DNA of 41,245 nucleotides from DASZOC01 sp035550975. Its GTDB lineage: Bacteria > Actinomycetota > CADDZG01 > WHSQ01. Shown here piece by piece: positions 13,526-22,056 of the stretch. The translations under genes and the position numbers were made by a program. Where the stretch lies: NCBI GenBank assembly GCA_035550975.1, contig DASZOC010000009.1:1-41245 (forward strand), written 5' to 3'. Position 1 is the first letter of the stretch; each line of letters begins with the position of its first letter. The notes under the pieces are model-generated. The model saw only the letters and a program-made list of their open reading frames with translations, did not search any database and was not told the DNA's origin.

Positions 13526-16107
13526 TGCGAACGCTTGCGGTCATCGTCAGGACGACGAACCTGCGCCACCTGCTCGGCCATGGGTTGCGGACCGCGTTGA
13601 CGACCGTTGGGATCGCGGCGGGCGTCGCGCTCGTCTTCTCGATCTCGGTCATCAACACGACGTTGCTGACTTCGTTCCGCTCCAGCATCCAGAACCTCGC
13701 CGGAGCCGCGGAGCTGGAAGTCGCGGCAGCGGACCAGGTCGGCATACGCGAGTCACATGTCGAGAAGATCGCTGCCGTCCCCGGCGTCGAACGCGCCGTA
13801 CCCGTTACGCGGTCGAACACGCTGGTCGAGGGTCCCGATGGGTCTCGCCGCGTGATGATCCTCGGCATCACGCCCGAGTTCGTGTCGTTGTTCCCGCGTG
13901 GGCTGGGGTCGCTGGCGCGGGTGCGCGTCTCGGGAGGGTTCTCCGGCCCCCGCGACGCGATCCTGTCGAAGCAGGTCGCGACCGAGCTCGGGCTCGGTGA
14001 CGACTCCTCGTTCACCGCCGAGACCCCGCGAGGAGGCGTCCGGCTGCGCATGTCGGGGACGATCAGCGGAGGGTCTCTCGCCGCGCTGAATGGTGGTTAC
14101 CTCGGAGTGATGCTGCTGCCGAGCGCGCAGCAGGTGTTCGACAAGACCGCCCTCGTGGACTCGATCTACGTGGTCGTGGACACCGGGTCCTCGACGAGCG
14201 ACGTCCAGCGCGCTATCGAGTCGATCGTCGACGACGGCGCGATAGTGGGCGCTCCCGGGGAACGCGGCGACGGCGTCGAACGCGTCTTCGGTGGTCTCGC
14301 CGACCTCCTGTCGCTCGCGGGGACCGTGGCGCTGTTCGTCGCTCTGTTCGTGGTGTTCAACACCATGTCGATGTCGCTGGCCGAACGCCGGCGCGAGATC
14401 TCGATGGCGATGGCACTGGGGGCCGAGCGCAGGCACATGTTCGGCGCCTTCCTCGCAGAGGCAGGGGTGGTCGGTGTGATCGCGTCCGCGTGTGGGGTCG
14501 CCGGTGGCTTGCTGCTCGCTCGTCTCCTCGTTGTGCGCGCGGTAGAGGGCTACCAGTTGCTGCCGGTCCAGGTCGGGGGGCCCCTCGTGATCCGTCCCTC
14601 GCACGTCGCCGTTGCGGCGATCAGCGGTATCGCGGTGTCGCTGCTGGGCGCGTACATCCCGGCGCGTCGCGTCTTGCGCGTTGCGCCGATCGAGGCGCTG
14701 CGTCCGGAAGCCTCGTACGAGTGGAGTCCTTCGACGTCACCGCGCGGCCACCGCGCACGAGCCGCGGCCGGAGCGACCGCCTTCGCGATCGCGACCGTCG
14801 CGTTCATGGCGACCGGCTCCCGTCCCGATGAGGGCTGGATCGTCCAGGTGGGGCTCGTGTCGGGTCTGACCGCCGTCACACTGCTGCTTCCCTATGTCGT
14901 CCCGCTCGCGGTGCGGATTCTCCGTCCGCTCATGCGCGCCGGCCTCGGTACGGTCGGGCGTCTTGCCGCGGACGCGCTGGGCAAGAATCCCGGTCGCACC
15001 ACGTTCACCGTCGCCTCGCTCGTGCTGACGCTCGGCCTCGTCATCGGGGTCGGCAGCGCGCTCGGCTCCTACCAGACACAGATCGAGCGACAGGCAAGCG
15101 CTCTCATCGGGGCACCGATCTATGTCACGGCTCGTTCCTTCACGGGGATCACATCGGACCAGCCGCTGCCGGCGGACCTCGGCGCGCGTCTATCGGAGGT
15201 GGAGGGCGTGCAGTACGTCTACCCGTTGCGTTTCCTGTTCCTCGACGTCGAAGGTGAGCAGGGCCTGATGTTCGCGGTTCCGGTGGAAGAGGCGCTGGAA
15301 CATGGTGCCGATACCCACACCTCGGCGATCACCGAAGACCCCGAGGCGTATCTGCGCACGCTGTCCGAGGGCGGGGTAGCGGTATCGATCGGAACCGCCC
15401 GCCGCCATGACCTCGAAGTCGGGGACCGGCTGTCGCTGAAGACGCCCGATGGTGCACGCGACTTCGAGGTCGGCGCGTTCTATAACGACCTCGTCAGCTT
15501 CGACTCGCTGTATATCGACTACGAGCACTACCGGCAGATCTGGCGCGACGACAACGTCGATCAATTCGGCGTCCTCATAGAACCGGGCGCGGACGTCCAC
15601 GGGGTCAGGGGCGACCTGCAAACGCTAGTCGAGGACACGGGCGCGCCCGCCAAGGTGCTGTTGAAAGAAGAGGTGATCGGCGACCTGCTCGAGACGATCC
15701 AGGGGACGTTCGAGCTCGGACAGGGGATACAACTAGCGGCCCTCGTCGTCGCGGCGATCACGATCGCGAACACGATGTTCACCGCGGTGCTCGAGCGCAG
15801 GTGGGAGATGGGCCTCCAGCGAGCGCTCGGGATGGACCGGCGGCAGCTCGCGCGCTCGGTACTGCTGGAAGCCGCGGCGATCGGGCTCATCGGAGGGATC
15901 GGGGGCGCGATCCTCGGAACCGCATCCGGGATCGTGATGCTCGAATCGATGGAGGCGCAGTTCGCATGGAACATCCCTTTCCAGGCCCCCGTGCTGCAAT
16001 GGTTGCTGGCGGTCACCGGCGGAATGGCGCTCGCCGCCGCCGTGGGAGCGGTACCGAGCCGCATGGCCGCGCGCGGCTCCATCATCGGGTCGCTTCGTTA
16101 CGAGTGA
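13525..16107 (+). CDS. Large FtsX/MacB-like ABC permease
   Basis: This 860-residue membrane protein has about ten predicted membrane segments: near 23-44, then after a large extracytoplasmic MacB-type domain, 260-282, 308-335, 361-382, 412-430, 437-462 and 492-513, a second large soluble domain, and three segments near 735-757, 780-805 and 825-850. It therefore has two FtsX modules, the architecture of the long DUF214-type permeases. The motif SLAERRREISMAMALGAERR after segment 2 is the family's conserved cytoplasmic loop, and LERRWEMGLQRALGMDRRQL repeats it in the second half. It pairs with the upstream ATPase. The lipoprotein gene follows 29 bases later. The cargo is unknown. Confidence 0.93.
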   Translation: MRTLAVIVRTTNLRHLLGHGLRTALTTVGIAAGVALVFSISVINTTLLTSFRSSIQNLAGAAELEVAAADQVGIRESHVEKIAAVPGVERAVPVTRSNTLVEGPDGSRRVMILGITPEFVSLFPRGLGSLARVRVSGGFSGPRDAILSKQVATELGLGDDSSFTAETPRGGVRLRMSGTISGGSLAALNGGYLGVMLLPSAQQVFDKTALVDSIYVVVDTGSSTSDVQRAIESIVDDGAIVGAPGERGDGVERVFGGLADLLSLAGTVALFVALFVVFNTMSMSLAERRREISMAMALGAERRHMFGAFLAEAGVVGVIASACGVAGGLLLARLLVVRAVEGYQLLPVQVGGPLVIRPSHVAVAAISGIAVSLLGAYIPARRVLRVAPIEALRPEASYEWSPSTSPRGHRARAAAGATAFAIATVAFMATGSRPDEGWIVQVGLVSGLTAVTLLLPYVVPLAVRILRPLMRAGLGTVGRLAADALGKNPGRTTFTVASLVLTLGLVIGVGSALGSYQTQIERQASALIGAPIYVTARSFTGITSDQPLPADLGARLSEVEGVQYVYPLRFLFLDVEGEQGLMFAVPVEEALEHGADTHTSAITEDPEAYLRTLSEGGVAVSIGTARRHDLEVGDRLSLKTPDGARDFEVGAFYNDLVSFDSLYIDYEHYRQIWRDDNVDQFGVLIEPGADVHGVRGDLQTLVEDTGAPAKVLLKEEVIGDLLETIQGTFELGQGIQLAALVVAAITIANTMFTAVLERRWEMGLQRALGMDRRQLARSVLLEAAAIGLIGGIGGAILGTASGIVMLESMEAQFAWNIPFQAPVLQWLLAVTGGMALAAAVGAVPSRMAARGSIIGSLRYE

Positions 16108-16136
16108 AACGCTCCGACGTCGGGCATCATGGAGCG

Positions 16137-17036
16137 ATGAAAATCAGACGGATATCCGCCGGGCTCGTCGCGATGCTGCTCGTGTTCGCTGGCTGCGGCG
16201 GAGACGACGCGCCGACCGCGACCGAAGACCCGGCAGCGCAGGAACGGGTCGACGAGAACGATGACGGCGCGTCGAAGAACAAGAAGGCGCGGCGCAAGCA
16301 CGGCACCGCTCCGGAACCGAAAGGAAAGCGCTTCGGTGCCAACCGGACCGACGCCCAGGCGGAGACCGAGGGGGACGACGGGTCGGACAACGAAGAGACG
16401 GCCGAGGACGACGGGTCGTCACGCTACGCACCGGCTCCGGGCGTTTACACGTACGCGCAGGAGGGCTTCGAGGAGTTCTGCGACGCGACGAGCTGTAGCC
16501 GCGAGACGCTGCCGGCGCGACAGACCGTCAAGACCTATTACGAAGGGACGCGAGGTGACGGGCTCGTGGTGGTGACGGAAGCCCGCAGTTCGCACAACCG
16601 GCTGACGAAGACTACGACCCTGCATGCGCCCGACCGCGCCAGGATCACGAAGGTCCACGTCCGTCTGAGCTACGAGGGCTTCAGCTTCACGAACACGTAC
16701 CGGCCCGACCCGCCGGTCGAGGCGATGCGCTACCCGTTGCGCGAGGGGGATCGCTGGAGCGGCTCGTGGAAAGACAGCACCTCCGGCGACTACGACATCC
16801 GCGTGGGGGGGAAGGAGGCCGTCCAGGTCGACGGCGGGACGGTGCAAGCGTTCCGCGTCAGGACGACCACGACGTTCAGGGGCGAGATCCAAGGCCGCGG
16901 CGACGTCACGGTATGGATCGACCCGGCGACCGCCGCGGTCGTCAAGAGCGAAGGGCGCGTCGAGCTGGAGAGCGTTTTCGGTCGCTACAACACGACCTTC
17001 TCCGCCACGTTGCAGGACGGGCCGGAGTATCGATGA
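16137..17036 (+). CDS. Putative lipoprotein with acidic/basic low-complexity linker
   Basis: This 299-residue protein has a lipoprotein signal, LVAMLLVFAGC, with the lipidated Cys20, so it should be anchored outside the membrane. Residues about 21-95 are a charged disordered linker alternating acidic and Lys/Arg-rich runs. The remainder (about 100-299) is a globular, beta-rich domain with GVYTYAQEG, YPLREGDRWSGSW and VWIDPATAAVVKSEGRVE, which resembles proteins annotated as hypothetical with a weak lipoprotein-carrier-like feel; I do not recognise a family. It sits between the ABC permease and the M48-like gene, with an ATGA overlap with the latter, and may be a partner of the ABC system. GGAG at 16131-16134 is very close to ATG 16137, a tight ribosome binding site. 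Confidence 0.75.
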   Translation: MKIRRISAGLVAMLLVFAGCGGDDAPTATEDPAAQERVDENDDGASKNKKARRKHGTAPEPKGKRFGANRTDAQAETEGDDGSDNEETAEDDGSSRYAPAPGVYTYAQEGFEEFCDATSCSRETLPARQTVKTYYEGTRGDGLVVVTEARSSHNRLTKTTTLHAPDRARITKVHVRLSYEGFSFTNTYRPDPPVEAMRYPLREGDRWSGSWKDSTSGDYDIRVGGKEAVQVDGGTVQAFRVRTTTTFRGEIQGRGDVTVWIDPATAAVVKSEGRVELESVFGRYNTTFSATLQDGPEYR

Positions 17037-17602
17037 GCGGCGCGTCCGTCACGCCGGTGCACGACTGGAACGCGTCGGACGCCGCGCGCACGGCTCCGCG
17101 AGCCGGGTTCCTGTCTCGCCTCGGGCTGCCGCCGAAGCTGTCGGCGCGCAAGGCGTTGAAGGAGGCCGCGGCTCACCGGCTGCCGGCCGGCGAGCGGCCG
17201 CGGTTCCGCAACCTCGCCGAGGGCCTCGCGGCGCGCGCTTCGTCCGGCCCCCCCGACCTGTGGGTGATCGAGACCGGCGGCCCGAACGCGCTGACCTGCA
17301 GGCTCGAGCGACCCGTCGTCGCCGTGACGCGATCGCTGCTCGACGAGTACACGCGGACGGAGATCGAGGCCGTCGTCGCCCACTGCCTGGTTCGTAGCCG
17401 CGTCGCAGGCAGGAAGGGCGTCGCGGTCGGTTACGACGACGACGTTCGGGCGGTGGCGCTGACGCGTTTCCCGCCGGCTCTGGTTGCCGCGCTCCGCAAA
17501 GCCGAGCCGTATACCGGTCGTTACGGCGCGTTCTACCTGGTTGCCGACGGCGCGACACATCGCCCCGTGGCGGACAGGGTCGCGGCTCTGCTCGACCTCT
17601 AG
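17033..17602 (+). CDS. Degenerate M48 (HtpX-like) peptidase-like protein
   Basis: This 189-residue protein aligns by eye to the core of M48 metallopeptidases: PDLWVIETGGPNALTC (75-90), VVAVTRSLLDEYTRTEIEAV (95-114), then the active-site position. In active members this reads HExxH; here it is HCLVR (117-121), so the catalytic Glu and the second zinc His are gone. There are no membrane segments, unlike HtpX. It is probably a pseudo-enzyme or binding protein. It overlaps the lipoprotein gene (ATGA), and a terminator follows 47 bases later, so it is the last gene of the ABC-lipoprotein unit. The family call rests on motif spacing only. Confidence 0.65.
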   Translation: MSGASVTPVHDWNASDAARTAPRAGFLSRLGLPPKLSARKALKEAAAHRLPAGERPRFRNLAEGLAARASSGPPDLWVIETGGPNALTCRLERPVVAVTRSLLDEYTRTEIEAVVAHCLVRSRVAGRKGVAVGYDDDVRAVALTRFPPALVAALRKAEPYTGRYGAFYLVADGATHRPVADRVAALLDL

Positions 17603-17649
17603 CGCGTGCAATCCACCTCCTAAGCGGCGGCCGGTGGTAGCGTCGTCAA

Positions 17650-17671
17650 GCGCCCACAGCGGGGCGTTTTT
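17650..17671 (+). terminator. Probable intrinsic terminator
   Basis: CGCCC-ACAGCG-GGGCG (17651-17666) forms a 5-bp GC stem and is followed by five T residues (17667-17671). It lies 47 bases after the M48-like gene and 56 before the DUF3048 gene, so it probably ends the ABC-permease-lipoprotein transcript. The short stem limits confidence. Confidence 0.6.
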
Positions 17672-17727
17672 CGCGTCCGGAACGCCGGTCGCGACCCGGG
17701 TCCAGCAGATGCAGGAGGTTGTAGGTC

Positions 17728-18768
17728 GTGTCGCCCAAGACGAAAGCCGGAGTCGCAATTGGCGGTGTCGTCGCCGTCGCGGTAGGCGCTTTCTTCCTCC
17801 TCGGCGGGCGCAACGCGCCCGTCGTCGGCGGTGTCATAGACGCGATCGACCCGCCGCCGCCCGTCTGCCCGCTGAGTGGGATCGAGCCGGCGAAGGAGTC
17901 GGTCCTTGCCCGTCCCGCGGTCGCCGTCAAGATCACGAACTCTTCGGTTGCGTACCCGTTGCGTGGACTGCAGGACGCCGAGATCGTCTACGAGGAGCTC
18001 GTCGAGGGTGGGCTGACGCGGTTCCTGGCGATGTATCACTGCACCGATGCCGGCGAGGCGGGGCCGATCCGCAGCGCGCGCAGCGTCGACCCCGCCATCA
18101 TGACTCCCACTACCTACATCTTGGCTTTCTCCGGAGCGAACGCGCAGGTGTTCGACAAGCTCGACGAGGCGGGGATCGTCCAGATCGAAGAGAACGTGGC
18201 GGGTGACGCGATGCAGCGGATCGAGACCGGCAACTCGTTCGAGTACACCCTCTTCGCCGACACCGCGGCGGTACGGAAGCTGGCGCGCGACGATTACAAC
18301 GAGCCACCTCCGGACGACGTCTACGAGTTCGGAGAGCTCGAAGGGACGTACAAGCGCGCCCGCATCGTGCGGCTCAGTTTCAGCCATGCCTCGCAGGTCG
18401 GCTACGAATACAAGAACGGCAAGTATCTCCGCTTCCAGGACGGACAGGCGTTCATGGGTGACGACGGCAACCAGATCGCCGTCGACAACGTGCTGCTCGA
18501 GATCCACGCGGTCAACTTCTCGCAGGACAAAGACGTCGCCGGCGCGTCGTCCACTGAGATCGCGGACGTCACCGGAAGCGGTAAAGCGGTGTTGTTCCGC
18601 GATGGCAGGATCATCCGCGGCACGTGGTCGCGCGAATCCCTCGAGGCACCGGTGCGGTTTACGACTAAAGAGGGCGATCCGATGGTGCTTGCCCCCGGAT
18701 CGACGTGGATCCATCTGCTCCCGAACGCCAAGGGCGAGCTGAAGGGGTCTTTCACTTTTGAGAAGTAG
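17728..18768 (+). CDS. DUF3048 domain protein, membrane-anchored (first of a tandem pair)
   Basis: This 346-residue protein has one N-terminal hydrophobic segment (about 7-25, VAIGGVVAVAVGAFFLL) and should be anchored with its body outside. The body is the DUF3048 (YerB-like) fold: CPLSGIEP (47-54), RPAVAVKITNS, GLQDAEIVYEELVEGGLTRF, then AGPIRSARSVDP, and the C-terminal MVLAPGSTWIHLLP. The biochemical function of DUF3048 is not established; members are exported. The start is GTG 17728 with GGAGG at 17713-17717. The next gene encodes a clear paralogue and starts inside its last codons, so the two are co-translated. The two differ mainly in membrane attachment. Confidence 0.9.
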   Translation: MSPKTKAGVAIGGVVAVAVGAFFLLGGRNAPVVGGVIDAIDPPPPVCPLSGIEPAKESVLARPAVAVKITNSSVAYPLRGLQDAEIVYEELVEGGLTRFLAMYHCTDAGEAGPIRSARSVDPAIMTPTTYILAFSGANAQVFDKLDEAGIVQIEENVAGDAMQRIETGNSFEYTLFADTAAVRKLARDDYNEPPPDDVYEFGELEGTYKRARIVRLSFSHASQVGYEYKNGKYLRFQDGQAFMGDDGNQIAVDNVLLEIHAVNFSQDKDVAGASSTEIADVTGSGKAVLFRDGRIIRGTWSRESLEAPVRFTTKEGDPMVLAPGSTWIHLLPNAKGELKGSFTFEK

Positions 18769-19777
18769 GCGCTTCCTCGGCGCCACGCTGGTGGCCGTAT
18801 CCCTGATAGCAGGATGTGACGGAGACGAGCCGGAGCCGCAGCCCAGCGCGACTCCGACCCCTAGTCCGGTCGCGGAAGCGCCGAAGTGCCCGCTGACGGG
18901 ACGGCAGCCGCCGCAAGGCGTCGACCTCGAGCGGCCGGCCGTCGCCGTCAAGATCGAGAACTCCGCGGCAGCTCGTCCGCAGAGCGGGCTCGACAACGCC
19001 GATCTCGTCTTCGAAGAGATCGTCGAGGGCGGCTATACGCGCTTCATGGCGATCTATCACTGCGGCGCCAGCACCGACGCCGGGCCGGTCCGCAGTGCCC
19101 GTTTCGACGATCCGAAGATCGCGGAGCCGTTCACGAAGGTCATCGCCTACTCCGGATCGAACGCGCTGGTGGAGGCGGAGCTCAGGAAGCGCAAGATGGT
19201 CTCGTTGAACGAGCTCAATCAGCGAACGGCCTTCTACCGGGTGCCGCCCGGGACGATCCTCGTTCACAACCTGTTCGTCAGGACGCCCGAGCTGCTGACC
19301 GACAAGCGCGTGAGAAAGCTCGCGCCTCCCAAAGAGGTGTTCGAGTTCGGCGAGGTGCAGAAGGCGGCGAAACGCGCGCGCAAGATCCGGCTCAACTTCA
19401 ACAAGGACATCAACATCGAGTATCGCTACAAGAAGCGTCTGTGGCGGCGGTTCGAGGATGGTCCGTTCCTGACGAAAGGCGGCAAGCAGATCGCGGTGCC
19501 GAACGTGCTCGTCCAGGAAGTGGTCGTCAACAACTCGCGTAAGTTGCTCGACTCGGCGGGCAACCCGTCGCCGCGTCTGAAGCTGAGAGGACGCGGCCGC
19601 GCGTTCCTCTTCAGGGATGGCAAGGTGATCACGGGGATCTGGAAGACCGGAGACAACGGGATCCCTCACTACCGGACGAAGAAGGGGGCCGAGTTCGTCT
19701 TCGCGCCCGGCCCGATCTGGGTCGAGCTCCTGCCCTCGAAGAAGGGTGACGTGAAAGGTTCGCTCAACTACAACTGA
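18758..19777 (+). CDS. DUF3048 domain lipoprotein (second of a tandem pair)
   Basis: This 339-residue paralogue of the preceding protein starts at TTG 18758, 11 bases inside the upstream gene, with AAGGGG at 18742-18747. The N terminus is a lipoprotein signal, TLVAVSLIAGC, with Cys20, then a Pro/Thr/Ser linker (24-38). The DUF3048 body repeats the motifs CPLTGRQPPQG, RPAVAVKIENS, GLDNADLVFEEIVEGGYTRF and AGPVRSARFDDP. The middle is markedly more basic than in the first copy (KKRLWRRF, KAAKRARKIRLNFNK). A membrane-anchored and a lipidated copy made together suggest a heteromeric extracytoplasmic complex. TTG as a start is supported by the lipobox position. Confidence 0.9.
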   Translation: MRSRRFLGATLVAVSLIAGCDGDEPEPQPSATPTPSPVAEAPKCPLTGRQPPQGVDLERPAVAVKIENSAAARPQSGLDNADLVFEEIVEGGYTRFMAIYHCGASTDAGPVRSARFDDPKIAEPFTKVIAYSGSNALVEAELRKRKMVSLNELNQRTAFYRVPPGTILVHNLFVRTPELLTDKRVRKLAPPKEVFEFGEVQKAAKRARKIRLNFNKDINIEYRYKKRLWRRFEDGPFLTKGGKQIAVPNVLVQEVVVNNSRKLLDSAGNPSPRLKLRGRGRAFLFRDGKVITGIWKTGDNGIPHYRTKKGAEFVFAPGPIWVELLPSKKGDVKGSLNYN

Positions 19778-19823
19778 ACCATCTCGTACCCTTGGGACGG
19801 AGGGTCTACGAGGAGGAGCAACC

Positions 19824-20720
19824 ATGACCGACACCCACAGGGAGACCGGCGGCGCACGCGTCAAGCGAGGCCTCGCAGAGATGCTGAACGGCGGCGTCAT
19901 CATGGACGTCGTCACCCCCGAGCAAGCGAAGATCGCGGAGGATGCGGGCGCGGTCGCCGTCATGGCGCTCGAGCGCGTGCCGGCCGACATACGAGCCGAC
20001 GGTGGCGTCGCGCGCATGTCGGATCCCGACATGATCTCGGGGATCATCGAGGCGGTTTCGATCCCCGTGATGGCGAAGTGCCGGATCGGCCACTTCGTCG
20101 AAGCCCAGGTGTTACAGAGCATGGGCGTCGACTACGTCGACGAATCCGAAGTCCTGACACCTGCGGACGAAGCACACCACGTGAACAAATGGGAGTTCAC
20201 CGTTCCTTTCGTCTGCGGAGCCACGAACCTGGGCGAAGCGTTGCGGCGCCTCGGCGAGGGCGCCGCAATGATCCGCAGCAAAGGGGAGGCGGGGACCGGC
20301 AACGTCGTCGAAGCCGTCCGCCACATGCGAGCGATCGCGGGCGGGATAAAGCGACTCACGACGCTAGAGGACGAGGAGCTGATGGCGGAGGCGAAGGAGC
20401 TCCAGGCCCCCTACGACCTCGTCAAGGAGGTCGCGGAGACGGGCAAGCTTCCCGTCGTGCTGTTCACCGCGGGCGGGATCGCGACCCCCGCCGACGCCGC
20501 GCTCATGATGCAGTTGGGAGCCGAAGGTGTGTTCGTCGGGTCGGGCATATTCAAGTCGGGTGACCCGGCCGCGCGTGCCCGCGCGATCGTGGACGCGACG
20601 ACCTATTTCAACGATCCGGACATGATCGGCAAGGTGTCGCGCGGGCTCGGTGACGCGATGGTCGGCATCGAGATGGACAAGCTTCCCGCGAGCGACAGGC
20701 TGGCCTCCAGGGGCTGGTAG
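19824..20720 (+). CDS. pdxS: Pyridoxal 5'-phosphate synthase, synthase subunit
   Basis: This 298-residue protein makes pyridoxal 5'-phosphate from ribose 5-phosphate, glyceraldehyde 3-phosphate and ammonia supplied by PdxT. The (beta/alpha)8 barrel shows Asp28 (IMDVVTPEQ), the substrate Lys85 (PVMAKCRIGHF), the second Lys153 (MIRSKGEAGTGN) and the phosphate-binding GVFVGSGIFKS. AGGAGGAG at 19811-19818 lies ahead of ATG 19824, one of the strongest ribosome binding sites here. A -10-like TACCCT (19787-19792) lies just upstream, so it may head a pdxS-pdxT-yebC unit. Full length. Confidence 0.98.
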   Translation: MTDTHRETGGARVKRGLAEMLNGGVIMDVVTPEQAKIAEDAGAVAVMALERVPADIRADGGVARMSDPDMISGIIEAVSIPVMAKCRIGHFVEAQVLQSMGVDYVDESEVLTPADEAHHVNKWEFTVPFVCGATNLGEALRRLGEGAAMIRSKGEAGTGNVVEAVRHMRAIAGGIKRLTTLEDEELMAEAKELQAPYDLVKEVAETGKLPVVLFTAGGIATPADAALMMQLGAEGVFVGSGIFKSGDPAARARAIVDATTYFNDPDMIGKVSRGLGDAMVGIEMDKLPASDRLASRGW

Positions 20721-20731
20721 CCGGGTCGAGC

Positions 20732-21313
20732 ATGCTCAAGGCAGGGGTGGTCGCGCTGCAGGGCGACGTTCGAGAGCACGCACGCGCTCTGGAGTCGGCA
20801 GGTGCCACACCCGTCGAGGTGCGCTACGCGGACGAGCTCGCGGCGGTAGACGTCTTGGTCATGCCCGGTGGGGAGTCGACGACGATCGGCAAGCTCTTGG
20901 ACCGCTTCGATCTCCTCGGCCCATTGAAGGACCGGGTCGCCGGCGGTATGCCGCTATACGGCACATGCGCGGGACTGATCCTGATGGCAAACCGCCTCGT
21001 GGGGCGGGACGACGCACCGCACCGGCTGGGCGTGATGGACGTCGCGGTGGAGCGCAACGCCTATGGGCGTCAGGTGGATTCGTTCGAGACCGATCTCACG
21101 ATCGACGGCCTCGAACGTCCTTTCCGGGCCGTCTTCATCCGGGCTCCGATCATCGACGACCCGGGGCCGGGCGTCGACGTCCTCGCGTCGCACGAAGGTG
21201 CGCCCGTGCTGGTACGGCAGGGCACGTTGTGGGGCTCGACGTTCCACCCTGAGATGACGGGAGACAATAGGGTCCACGCGATGTTCGTCGATCACGCGAG
21301 GCAGGTCATCTGA
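20732..21313 (+). CDS. pdxT: Pyridoxal 5'-phosphate synthase, glutaminase subunit
   Basis: This 193-residue class I glutaminase releases ammonia from glutamine for PdxS. The catalytic triad is visible: Cys79 in LYGTCAGL, and His172 and Glu174 in GSTFHPEMT. MPGGESTTIGKLL is the conserved oxyanion loop region. It begins 11 bases after pdxS, and its TGA shares a base with the yebC ATG (TGATG), so all three are probably one transcript. Full length. Confidence 0.98.
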   Translation: MLKAGVVALQGDVREHARALESAGATPVEVRYADELAAVDVLVMPGGESTTIGKLLDRFDLLGPLKDRVAGGMPLYGTCAGLILMANRLVGRDDAPHRLGVMDVAVERNAYGRQVDSFETDLTIDGLERPFRAVFIRAPIIDDPGPGVDVLASHEGAPVLVRQGTLWGSTFHPEMTGDNRVHAMFVDHARQVI

Positions 21314-22056
21314 TGTCGGGTCATTCCAAGTGGGCCACGATCAAGCGCAAGAAGGGCGCGAACGACGCGGCACGCGCGAAGGTGTGGTCGAAGCTGCTTC
21401 GTTTCGTCGAGGTTGCGGCGCGTGCAGGCGGAGGCAACCCGGACGGCAACCCGACGCTCGCCACGGCGATACAGAAGGCGAAAGGCGCGTCGGTCCCGAA
21501 CGACAACATCCAGAGGGCGATCAAGCGCGGGACGGGCGAGCTCGCGGGCGAGGCGTACGAGGAGACGTCGTACGAGGGCTACGGCCCCGGCGGTGTCGCG
21601 CTGCTGGTCAGCTGCCTGACGAACAACCGCAACCGCACGTCCCAGGACGTGCGGGCTGCGTTCAACGGACGCGGCGGCAAGCTTGCCGAGCCCGGCGCGG
21701 TGGCATGGATGTTCGAGCCGAAGGGGTTGCTGGTCGTCACAGGCTCGTCCGAAGAAGACGTCTTCTTGGTCGCAGCCGATGCGGGGGCCGAAGACGTGCG
21801 CGGGTCCGACGACGGCATCGAGGTCGTCACACCGCCCGATGCTCTCGGCGCGGTGCGCGATGCATTGACGGCCGCAGGGATGGTCGTCGAATCCGCCGAG
21901 CTCACGCAGATACCGAAGACGACCACGCCGCTGGACGAGACCGATGCAAAGAAGGTTCTGAGCCTGATCGACGCGCTCGACGAGCTGGACGACGTCCAGG
22001 ACGTCTACGCGAACTTCGACATCTCCGACGATGTCCTCGCCGCGATCGCTTCCTAG
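21313..22056 (+). CDS. YebC/TACO1-family protein
   Basis: This 247-residue YebC/PmpR/TACO1 family protein has the hallmark N terminus SGHSKWATIKRKKGANDAAR and the EGYGPGGVALLVSCLTNNRN segment. The family was long annotated as a transcriptional regulator; recent work on relatives points to relief of ribosome stalling on proline-rich stretches. The gene order pdxST-yebC-ruvCAB is common in actinobacteria, but here a cyclase gene and a repeat-bearing gap lie between yebC and ruvC. The start is ATG 21313, coupled to pdxT. Full length. Confidence 0.96.
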   Translation: MSGHSKWATIKRKKGANDAARAKVWSKLLRFVEVAARAGGGNPDGNPTLATAIQKAKGASVPNDNIQRAIKRGTGELAGEAYEETSYEGYGPGGVALLVSCLTNNRNRTSQDVRAAFNGRGGKLAEPGAVAWMFEPKGLLVVTGSSEEDVFLVAADAGAEDVRGSDDGIEVVTPPDALGAVRDALTAAGMVVESAELTQIPKTTTPLDETDAKKVLSLIDALDELDDVQDVYANFDISDDVLAAIAS

